Of a stretch of 46,011 nucleotides of DNA, positions 34,845 through 42,212 are shown one piece after another. Source of the stretch: Porphyromonas sp. oral taxon 278 str. W7784 (GTDB lineage Bacteria; Bacteroidota; Bacteroidia; Bacteroidales; Porphyromonadaceae); contig NZ_KI259241.1 of assembly GCF_000467855.2 (NCBI RefSeq), positions 78,369 through 124,379 on the forward strand, in the 5' to 3' direction. The notes beneath the pieces are model-generated. The model had not been told where the DNA came from. It saw nothing but the letters and a program-made list of their open reading frames with translations, and ran no database searches. Positions within the stretch are counted from its first letter, which is position 1. Each line of letters starts with the position of its first letter. Position numbers and translations under genes: made by a program.

Positions 34845-36302
34845 TTACTGGTTACCGTAGGTGAGCTCATCCTGAGGCCAGGGCAGGACAAAGATGCTAG
34901 AGCTGGGCTCGATGGTACGCTCCCCAAGAAGGTCAAGGAAGGAGCTATTGAAATGCTTGAACGCAGAGAAGATCTGGCCTTCCCCTGGTAGCTCACGCAT
35001 GTACTCCTTCACAAGCTCGGCCTTGAAGTCCACCTGCGTAGGCAGGTCGCTCGTGGTGAGGGCATTCAGACCACGGCTCTCACGCACCTTGTTCAGGGCC
35101 GCTAGTGCTACCGTAGGATCGGTCGAGTAGAGGGCCTCAGCCTGGATGTAGTACATCTCGGGCAGGCGGATCAGAGTCAGCCCCCTCAGAGAAGTAGCAG
35201 CAGAGGTCGCCTCTTCGGAGCTAGCTACAAAGCGTACGAACTGCTGGTAGGTACCGGCATCACGGTAGTAGGCGGCCTGACGATTGTCGATAGCACCCGT
35301 AGCGCTCCCTGTGACGGCGTAGAGCTGGTCGAGCACGGACTTGCGGTGGGCTTCATTGAGGTCGTCAGAGCCCGCACCTGTATTCTTGAGGAAGCGAGCA
35401 GCTACCTGATCGAGGAAGCTAGGAGCGTAGAGCCCGAAGATCATCTCACCCGAAGCAGGGAAGCGACGTACGCTCTCGAAGGAGTTACGGTTCGCTAGGT
35501 TGAAGTCCGCCGTGTGGTCGGTGACCTTCTTAGCGTACTCAGCGGCCTTGGACCAATTGCCCATAGCCTGATAGACACGAGCCTTGGTAGCGTAGACTGC
35601 ATACTTATTGAAGTGTACAGCACGCCCTGACCAGAAGTCCGCCGTCTGGGTCACCCCGAGACTCACGGTCTCATCGATGGGGGCAAGCAGGCGCTCTGCT
35701 TCGTCGAGGTCCTTGAGGATGTTCTCATAGGTACCGGCGACGGTATAGACACGGCGGTTCTTGAGGTTGTACTCATACGAGTACGGGATCCCACGGGAGT
35801 CCTTGCCACGCACATAGTCTTCGGCGAAGAGACGCACGAGGTCAAAGTGCAGGAAGGCACGCAGGCCAAGTGCCTCACCCTTGAGCTGGGAGAGGTGTGC
35901 ACTGCTTATCGAGGGAGACTCGAGGTTCGCCAGGATATTATTGACATAGGAGATGACCCTGTACTGACCGAACCACAGGCTGTAGATCTCGGCCTGCACA
36001 GAGACATCCGTATAGTTATACGCACGGGTCTTGGACGAAGTCGAGGTAGCCGAAGTCGAGCCGAACATCTGGGCAAGCTCGTCGACGAAGCCATTGGTCA
36101 GGCGCTGACCGTACAGGTCGGACGAGGCCATCGTCCCGTAAACGCCATAGAAGGCATCATAGTACCCCTGGAGCGTAGAGAACTGTATCTCCTGCAGGAG
36201 CGTCCCCTTGGGCTGTACGTCGAGGAACTTATTGCACGAGGGCAGGCCTGCTAGGCTCAGTGCTCCGAGGGCTATATATAAAGCTGTCTTCTTCATAAAC
36301 AC
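34845..36302 (-). CDS. SusD/RagB-family nutrient-binding lipoprotein
   Basis: The 485-residue surface lipoprotein has a signal ending in lipobox LPSC, followed by the typical NKFLDVQPKG start of mature SusD proteins. The body is helix-rich with TPR-like repeats (GEALGLRAFLHFDLVRLF, ARVYQAMGNWSKAAEYAKKV), and the C-terminal SusD region carries RLPEMYYIQAEALY and ALNKVRESRGLNAL. It forms a lid on its SusC partner, whose gene lies 16 bases upstream. A start two codons later (MKKTAL) is equally likely. Given the proteases downstream, its ligand is more likely peptide than glycan, but that is inference. Confidence 0.93.
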   Translation of the reverse strand: MFMKKTALYIALGALSLAGLPSCNKFLDVQPKGTLLQEIQFSTLQGYYDAFYGVYGTMASSDLYGQRLTNGFVDELAQMFGSTSATSTSSKTRAYNYTDVSVQAEIYSLWFGQYRVISYVNNILANLESPSISSAHLSQLKGEALGLRAFLHFDLVRLFAEDYVRGKDSRGIPYSYEYNLKNRRVYTVAGTYENILKDLDEAERLLAPIDETVSLGVTQTADFWSGRAVHFNKYAVYATKARVYQAMGNWSKAAEYAKKVTDHTADFNLANRNSFESVRRFPASGEMIFGLYAPSFLDQVAARFLKNTGAGSDDLNEAHRKSVLDQLYAVTGSATGAIDNRQAAYYRDAGTYQQFVRFVASSEEATSAATSLRGLTLIRLPEMYYIQAEALYSTDPTVALAALNKVRESRGLNALTTSDLPTQVDFKAELVKEYMRELPGEGQIFSAFKHFNSSFLDLLGERTIEPSSSIFVLPWPQDELTYGNQ

Positions 36303-36318
36303 ACTTCTTGGTTAGGGA

Positions 36319-39300
36319 TTAGAAGGAGAGACGCAGAGACATCTCTACGCTACGAGCAAAGGGATAATCCAGACCACGCTCACGCTTGACCGTGGAGAGG
36401 TAGAAGAGGTCATTGGTCAGGAGCTCGATACGTGCACGACGCATGTGGAGCTTCTTGACCCAAGGAGCCTCCGTCTCGTAAGCGAAGGAGAGACTACGTA
36501 GCGTCAGATAGTACTCCTTCTGGACAAAGCGACTCGTCTGATAGGGGCTATCCGTAGAAGCGATATTGCGGTAGCGGGCGATGTCGCCAGGTTGCTTCCA
36601 GCGATCCTCGAGGACACGCTGGTCGGCGTTCTGCTCACGCTTCGTCCCCTCTACACGAGAGGCCAGCGTAGCATTGTAGACCGTAGCACCGAGGGAGTAG
36701 CCGAAGTTGGCATTGAGCGAGAAGCCCTTGTACATCAGGTACGAGGTCAGCGAGCCATAGGCCCAAGGCGAGGTATCACCGAAGACACGACGGTCATTAG
36801 GGTCGTAGGTGAAGGTATAGGAGCCATCACGCTTGATGTAGATCTCCTTACCTGTAGCGGGATCGATACCTGCTGAGGGGACGACCTTCAAAGCCGTGAG
36901 GGATTCGCCCTCTTCGTAGAGAGGAAGGGGCGTCGTACCACGGTTGAGGGAGTCGACACTGAGGTTCTTCTCGTTGAGGGCCTTGAGGGCGTTACTTACC
37001 TTCTTGACCTTATTACGATTGTAGGAGTAGTTCAGTGAGAGTGACCACTGCAGATCCTTGGTCTGGATGGGGACGACACGGGTCTGGAACTCGATCCCGT
37101 TGTTCTCCACCTCCCCGACGTTCTGTCGTGCGGTGACGGCACCGATCGAGGGAGCTAGGGAGACGTCGAGTAGGAGGTTGTCCGTAGTCTTCTGGTAGGC
37201 GTCGACGGTGAGGTCCCAGCGGTTCTTGAAGAGCGTGAGGTCAAGCCCGATGTTCTTGCTCAGCGTACGCTCCCACTTCAGCTCGGGGTTACCGATAGCC
37301 ATGGGTACGGAGCCTGCGCCGACGATGTAGTTGATCCTATTATTATAGGTATAGGTCGTGAGGGCCTGATAGGGGTCGAAGGAGATGTTCCCCAGGTACC
37401 CGATGCTCGCACGGAGCTTGAGGAGCTGGATGTTCTTATTCCCTTCGAAGAACTTCTCATTGTGGATGTTCCAAGCCGTACCGAGCGACCAGAAGGGGGC
37501 GAAGCGCTGGTTCTTACCGAACTTCGATGACCCTTCGTAGCGGTAGACGACGTCCACCGAGTAGCGGTTGTCGTAGATAGCGTTCCCGTTGAAGAAGAAG
37601 CCTGCTGCCGTAGCTAGAGACTCTGTACCGGAGGGGCGAGCGCTACCACCGTAGCCTAGGGCGAAATTGGGGTGTCCAAGGACATCGGAATAGAAGCCAA
37701 GGCTCGTGTAGCTACTATTGTCTGCCGTGGTGGATTCGAGGCTCGATCCGGCCATCGACGTGACGTAGAGCTTCTCGAAGAAGGTACGGTTGTACGAGAC
37801 CATCAGCTTACCTAGGAAGCTCAAGCCACGACCGAGGTTCTCGGTCATCGAACCCTTCTTCGTCAGGTCGCTCTCGTTGCGGAAGGTGTAGGAGAGCGGT
37901 GACTTGAAGCTACGGGTATAGTTATTGCGCGTGGTGAAGGAGAAGTCCCCATCGACACGGAGGTTACGATTGATCCAATACTGCGCCGTCGTCGTATTGA
38001 GGAAGTCCATACTCCCGGCACGATTGAAGCTACCGAGCGATGCTTCGTAGAGCGGATTGTCGAGGTTGTGCTCCAGACGAGGTAGGAGCTCCCCATCGGG
38101 GCCGTAGGGCGACTGGTAGGGATTCTGCTTGGAGAAGTTAGAGAACGACCCGTAGCTAGGATCCTGCGAAGTAGAGCGGTTCACCGTCAGCGTATTGGAG
38201 GCGAAGAACTTCCCCTGCTTGTTGTAGGAGAGCTTGAAGGTCCCCGAGAGACGCTCACGAGCCGACTGCATCATGACGCCCGTCTCATTGCCGTAGCGGA
38301 GCGAGAGTCCGTAGCGTACATACTTGTCCCCCCCGTCGGCGCTGACCGTATGGGAGTGCGAGACACCGGTGCGCAGAGGCTTAGCGAGCCAGTCGGTATT
38401 CGTACCGCTCTGGATCATGCGTACGACACGGTCACGGCGAAGATCGTTGAAGTGCTGCAGGTCGAAGGAGCTCGTCTGACCAGGGGTATAAGCATTGTAC
38501 AGACCAGCCAAATCCTCGTACTGCAGCTTCTGCTGAGGCGTCAGGAGGTGGTAGTCCGTCAGATCAGGCATCGAGAGGCGGAGCGTACCGCTATAGTTCA
38601 CTCGGATCGCCCCTTCGTTGATGGGCTTCGTCGTGATGACGATGACCCCAGCAGCAGCTTTAGCTCCGTAGAGAGCCGAGGCAGAGGCGTCCTTGAGCAC
38701 CGTGACACTCTCGATGGTATTCATATCCATGTCATAGATGTAGTCGACATCTACGATCGCTCCGTCGACGACGAAGAGTGGGAGGTTAGCTGCACCGGAG
38801 AAGGTCGCACGACCACGCAGGTTGAGGTCAGGGCGAGCATTAGGGTCAGAGCCCAGGTCATTCTGGTGGACGACCTGCAGACCGGGTACGAAGGCTTCAA
38901 GCCCCTGTAGGAGATTCTTAGTCCCGACAGATAGGAGCTGTTCGGACTTGATCGTCGTCTGTGACCCAGTGTAGCTCTTCTTATCCTTCTTTGTGAAGCC
39001 CGTGACGACTACCGACTCGATCGACTGACTATCGGGCTCGAGGTCGATACGTAGAGGCTTGCCCCCCTGCAGGGTGAGTGCCTTGGACTTATAGCCGATG
39101 AAGGTGATGCGTACACGCTCACTGGGGTTCTTGGAGCGGAACTCAAAGTGTCCCTTCCCATCGGTGATGAAGCCTCCCGTCTGACCGAGGACCTGCACCG
39201 TCACCAGGGGCATCGGATCCCCATTCTCATCGTAGACCGTGCCACTGTAGACATGGATCGTCGATCGAGGCTCGCTCTGCTGTGTCGTATTACCTCCCGA

Positions 39301-39390
39301 TGATGTGACCAGGCTGGGAGAAGTGGCCTGGGCGGAGAGCGTTGACCCTAGGATACAGCCCCCCACTAATAGTGTTGTAATAATTCTCAT
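36319..39390 (-). CDS. SusC/RagA-family TonB-linked outer-membrane transporter
   Basis: The 1023-residue protein has a signal peptide, a carboxypeptidase-regulatory-like domain (about 45-130: SGTVYDENGDPMPLVTVQV), a TonB-box/plug region (ESVVVTGFTKKDKKSYTGS, then LNLRGRATFSG, LFVVDGAIVD and VLKDASASALYGAKAAAGV), and a large barrel ending in aromatic residue F (SVEMSLRLSF). It should import bound ligand with SusD, powered by TonB. It starts the six-gene locus, behind a TAnnTTTG promoter with a leader of about 180 bases. No hybrid sensor, sigma or anti-sigma gene is adjacent, so its regulation is not visible here. Confidence 0.95.
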   Translation of the reverse strand: MRIITTLLVGGCILGSTLSAQATSPSLVTSSGGNTTQQSEPRSTIHVYSGTVYDENGDPMPLVTVQVLGQTGGFITDGKGHFEFRSKNPSERVRITFIGYKSKALTLQGGKPLRIDLEPDSQSIESVVVTGFTKKDKKSYTGSQTTIKSEQLLSVGTKNLLQGLEAFVPGLQVVHQNDLGSDPNARPDLNLRGRATFSGAANLPLFVVDGAIVDVDYIYDMDMNTIESVTVLKDASASALYGAKAAAGVIVITTKPINEGAIRVNYSGTLRLSMPDLTDYHLLTPQQKLQYEDLAGLYNAYTPGQTSSFDLQHFNDLRRDRVVRMIQSGTNTDWLAKPLRTGVSHSHTVSADGGDKYVRYGLSLRYGNETGVMMQSARERLSGTFKLSYNKQGKFFASNTLTVNRSTSQDPSYGSFSNFSKQNPYQSPYGPDGELLPRLEHNLDNPLYEASLGSFNRAGSMDFLNTTTAQYWINRNLRVDGDFSFTTRNNYTRSFKSPLSYTFRNESDLTKKGSMTENLGRGLSFLGKLMVSYNRTFFEKLYVTSMAGSSLESTTADNSSYTSLGFYSDVLGHPNFALGYGGSARPSGTESLATAAGFFFNGNAIYDNRYSVDVVYRYEGSSKFGKNQRFAPFWSLGTAWNIHNEKFFEGNKNIQLLKLRASIGYLGNISFDPYQALTTYTYNNRINYIVGAGSVPMAIGNPELKWERTLSKNIGLDLTLFKNRWDLTVDAYQKTTDNLLLDVSLAPSIGAVTARQNVGEVENNGIEFQTRVVPIQTKDLQWSLSLNYSYNRNKVKKVSNALKALNEKNLSVDSLNRGTTPLPLYEEGESLTALKVVPSAGIDPATGKEIYIKRDGSYTFTYDPNDRRVFGDTSPWAYGSLTSYLMYKGFSLNANFGYSLGATVYNATLASRVEGTKREQNADQRVLEDRWKQPGDIARYRNIASTDSPYQTSRFVQKEYYLTLRSLSFAYETEAPWVKKLHMRRARIELLTNDLFYLSTVKRERGLDYPFARSVEMSLRLSF

Positions 39391-39578
39391 TCGACCTCAA
39401 TGGATTAAGTTCGACCCATAGACTACCAGCTCTCGTACTAGCCTGGGCTGCATACTCGCTACACACACCACGACCTACGCCGAGCATATCGGATCTACTC
39501 TTCTCGGGGAAGATGCAAGCGGTGACTGACCGCTAAGACCTTGTCCTGCTACCAATTCTAGCAACCTATCGGATGTAG

Positions 39579-39586
39579 CAAAGATA
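39579..39586 (-). promoter_or_regulatory. Promoter -7 element of the susC operon
   Basis: On the minus strand TATCTTTG matches TAnnTTTG. It implies a leader of roughly 180 bases before the susC ATG. That leader (39391-39573) shows no gene that can be supported. Confidence 0.55.
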
Positions 39587-39729
39587 GTCATTCTGGGATA
39601 GATAATAACGATTATTTAACATTTTGCCTTTTGTTTAGGTTCCACTGCCCCTCTTTGAGGGAAGCTGGGGAGGGAAGGCCCCCTACTCCACACCCCTTCT
39701 CCGGCCCCTCCTTCGTCCCCCCAAAAAGG

Positions 39730-39820
39730 GACCTACGGTAGGTCGTCATCAAAACCTACCTGGGGCGACCCACGGTAGGGTCCTAACGACCCCTTCCAAA
39801 CCCGCTCCACAAGCGGGTCT
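39730..39820. repeat. Composite palindromic intergenic repeat, copy C
   Basis: It contains GACCTAC-G-GTAGGTC (39730-39744), a second CCACGGTAGGG core and the hairpin arms ACCCGC/GCGGGT (39799-39818 area). Bases 39764-39820 are an inverted copy of 8123-8179. The element lies between the divergent susC and nhaA promoters. Confidence 0.75.
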
Positions 39821-39919
39821 CTGAATCCCCACTTTTTCGGAGGGTAATTCCACCTCCCCGACGATGGTCACTTCCCCCAGAGAATCGCCCATCCTCTGAC
39901 GTTTTCACACAATTATCAC

Positions 39920-39927
39920 TAACTTTG
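39920..39927 (+). promoter_or_regulatory. Promoter -7 element of nhaA
   Basis: TAACTTTG fits TAnnTTTG and would give a leader of about 105 bases before the nhaA ATG. Confidence 0.6.
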
Positions 39928-39949
39928 TACCAAGATGGAGGATAGGGAG

Positions 39950-39992
39950 ATCTACTCGTAGATACCCCTCGCCTCTGCATGCGACAGCGAGG
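39950..39992 (+). promoter_or_regulatory. Two hairpins in the nhaA leader
   Basis: ATCTAC/GTAGAT with a 2-base loop (39950-39963) is followed by CCTCGC/GCGAGG (39967-39992). Both are perfect stems within the predicted leader. They could form a regulatory structure; no known riboswitch class was recognised. Confidence 0.35.
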
Positions 39993-40040
39993 ACGCACCA
40001 TGGCACCAAGCCGACCAATATCACGCCCCATCACTTAGCA

Positions 40041-41384
40041 ATGAGCACTAACCCTCCGCGAAAGACTTCTCTACTGCAGCGCCTCACCGCCCTGCGCCCC
40101 AACCCCACGGTACTCCTCTTCCTGGCGACGATCGTCGCCGTGTGCATCGCCAACTCCCCCTGGAGGGAGAGCTACGAGCACTTCCTACAGTACCCCGTGC
40201 AAGTCATCGTCGGAGGCATCGAACTCTTCCGCCACCTCGGCCACACCATGACCATCAGTCAGGTGGTGAATGATGCCCTGATGGCTATCTTCTTCTTCCT
40301 AGTGGGTCTGGAGATCAAGCAGGAACTGCTGGTAGGCGAACTAGCCTCACCGAAGAAGGCACTCCTACCCGTGATCGCCGCTCTGGGGGGTATGATCTTC
40401 CCCGTGCTCTTCTTCCTGACTGTCTCTCCCGAGCACCCCGAGAGCATCGGCGCTGCTATCCCTATGGCTACCGACATCGCCTTTGCACTGGCCGTCCTAG
40501 CTTCACTAGGCGACCGAGTACCGAAGAGCCTCCGTGTCTTCCTCGCTACCCTCGCTGTAGCCGATGACATCGGCGGGATCATCGTCATCGCCCTCTTCTA
40601 CAGCTCCGAGGTCGCCCTCCTGCCACTGGGTATCGGTCTAGCACTGGTGGGCGTCGTCCTCCTGCTGGGTCGTATGCGCATCCATACCCTCGAGCCCTAC
40701 ATCATCCTCGCTATAGCCGTCTGGGCGCTCTTCCTCCAGTCGGGTATCCACCCCACGATCGCAGGTGTCCTGGTCGCTCTCTGTATCCCTGCAGGGACGA
40801 AGGTCCATATCCGCGAACTCGCACAGAAGCTCCACGACGAGACGAGCCACCTCTCTACCGACGCTCGTGAAGCCGATCGTGCGCTCATCCTCTCCCATGA
40901 GCAGCTGGAGCGAATCACCGAGATCCGCTCCACCGCAGGTAAGGCCATCAGCCCCGTACAGACCCTAGAGCACGCTCTGGCTCCGCTAGTGAATTACTTC
41001 ATCCTCCCCCTCTTCGCCTTCGTCAATGCTGGCGTATCTCTCGGGGGCGTCTCAGCAGACATGCTCCTCGGCCTGCCCCTAGCTATCTTCCTCGGCCTCT
41101 TCGCAGGGAAGACCGTCGGCATCAGCCTCTTCACCTGGCTGGCCATCCGTGTCAAGCTCTGCCCTTGGCCCGAAGGGATGAACCTCATCCGCCTAGTCAG
41201 TCTCGCTGCTCTGGGCGGTATCGGCTTCACCGTCTCCCTCTTCATAGCCAACCTATCCTATGATAGCCCCGAGCTCGCACAGCTCCTTAACGAAGCTAAG
41301 CTCGGTATCTTCGCAGGGACGATCGGCTCTGGGGTGGTCGGCTACCTACTCCTGAGGAAGTTCCTCCCCCACGCCAAGGCATAG
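40041..41384 (+). CDS. nhaA: Na+/H+ antiporter NhaA
   Basis: Inner-membrane NhaA exports sodium in exchange for protons, serving pH and sodium balance. The 447-residue protein has about 12 helices. The transport motif AVADDIGGIIVIALFY holds the paired aspartates D175 and D176, equivalent to the essential D163/D164 of E. coli. ATDIAFALAVLASLG and the GGIGFTVSLFIANL helix are also standard. A hydrophilic stretch of about 55 residues (starting near 255, KVHIRELAQKLHDETS) links the two halves, longer than in E. coli but common in this phylum. It is a single-gene transcript with its own leader. Confidence 0.95.
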   Translation: MSTNPPRKTSLLQRLTALRPNPTVLLFLATIVAVCIANSPWRESYEHFLQYPVQVIVGGIELFRHLGHTMTISQVVNDALMAIFFFLVGLEIKQELLVGELASPKKALLPVIAALGGMIFPVLFFLTVSPEHPESIGAAIPMATDIAFALAVLASLGDRVPKSLRVFLATLAVADDIGGIIVIALFYSSEVALLPLGIGLALVGVVLLLGRMRIHTLEPYIILAIAVWALFLQSGIHPTIAGVLVALCIPAGTKVHIRELAQKLHDETSHLSTDAREADRALILSHEQLERITEIRSTAGKAISPVQTLEHALAPLVNYFILPLFAFVNAGVSLGGVSADMLLGLPLAIFLGLFAGKTVGISLFTWLAIRVKLCPWPEGMNLIRLVSLAALGGIGFTVSLFIANLSYDSPELAQLLNEAKLGIFAGTIGSGVVGYLLLRKFLPHAKA

Positions 41385-41425
41385 CGCCTCCGTGAGCTTC
41401 GGTGGGAGGGCTCAGCAAGACTTAG

Positions 41426-41456
41426 TTGTGCTCCTTACCGAAAAGTTTTACCTTTG
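41426..41456 (+). promoter_or_regulatory. Promoter of the small barrel protein
   Basis: TTG at 41426-41428 (-33) and TACCTTTG at 41449-41456 (-7) have correct spacing. The leader to the ATG at 41525 would be about 60 bases and is AT-rich. Confidence 0.75.
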
Positions 41457-41524
41457 TTAGCAACTGAGTGGGGGACTTTGACTCCTTACACTCATTTATC
41501 TCACCTCATATCATTATTTTTCAC

Positions 41525-42064
41525 ATGCTCAAGAAAGTATTCCTTGCTGTACTCGCTATCGTAGGTAGCGCCAGCATCGCTAACGCTCAGGAAGTATTCC
41601 AGAAGGGTACCACTGCTATCAACGCAGGTGTCGGTATCGGCTCTTACTACTCAGGCCTCTCTATCCCCCCCCTCTCTGTAAGCCTTGACTACGGTATCGT
41701 AGACAACCTGATCAACGGCAACAACGGGTCGATCTCTATCGGGGGCTTCGCAGGTTACACTGGAGGCAGCCAGACCTATGGCACCTATAAGAGCTCATTC
41801 TCTTACATCGCCCTCGGTGGTCGTGGTGCTTTCCACTATCAGTTTGCCCCCAAGCTCGACACCTACGCTGGTCTGATGGTCTCTTACGATATCGCATCGG
41901 TATCCTCTAACTTAGACTATGCAGGTGCATCTGTTGCTACCAGCGGCATCAACTGGACTCTCTTCCTCGGTGGCCGCTACTTCTTCACGGAGAAGATCGG
42001 TGCCTTCGCTGAACTCGGCTACGGCTTCTACAACCTGAACCTCGGTGTTACCTTCAAGCTCTAA
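41525..42064 (+). CDS. Small outer-membrane beta-barrel protein
   Basis: From this ATG the product is 179 residues, beginning with the signal peptide MLKKVFLAVLAIVGSASIANA (cut before QEVFQ). An earlier in-frame ATG (41468) would put 19 non-signal-like residues in front. The mature part alternates hydrophobic and small residues in about eight strands (for example GGRGAFHYQFAPKLDTYAGL, GAFAELGYGFYNLNLGVTF) and ends in Leu after Phe-Lys, as outer-membrane barrels do. It resembles porin-like OmpX/opacity-type proteins; no ligand can be named. A good promoter, AT-rich leader and strong terminator suggest high expression. Confidence 0.8.
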   Translation: MLKKVFLAVLAIVGSASIANAQEVFQKGTTAINAGVGIGSYYSGLSIPPLSVSLDYGIVDNLINGNNGSISIGGFAGYTGGSQTYGTYKSSFSYIALGGRGAFHYQFAPKLDTYAGLMVSYDIASVSSNLDYAGASVATSGINWTLFLGGRYFFTEKIGAFAELGYGFYNLNLGVTFKL

Positions 42065-42107
42065 GAAGCTCAGCCCACACGAGAGTAAACCCATCTACTC
42101 TTAGATA

Positions 42108-42157
42108 AGACGGACGCCGTCGTCTCCTCGTTCGGAGACGACGGCGTCTGTCTTTTT
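42108..42157 (+). terminator. Rho-independent terminator of the small barrel gene
   Basis: A 15-base perfect stem (42113-42127 with 42134-42148), extended outward to 42108-42153 with one wobble pair, runs into TTTTT. It may also stop the convergent transcript from the minus strand. Confidence 0.9.
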
Positions 42158-42212
42158 CCTTCCTCCCCCACCGTGGGGATGGAGAGAAGTGTACTCTAGG
42201 AAGAGCTCGGAG

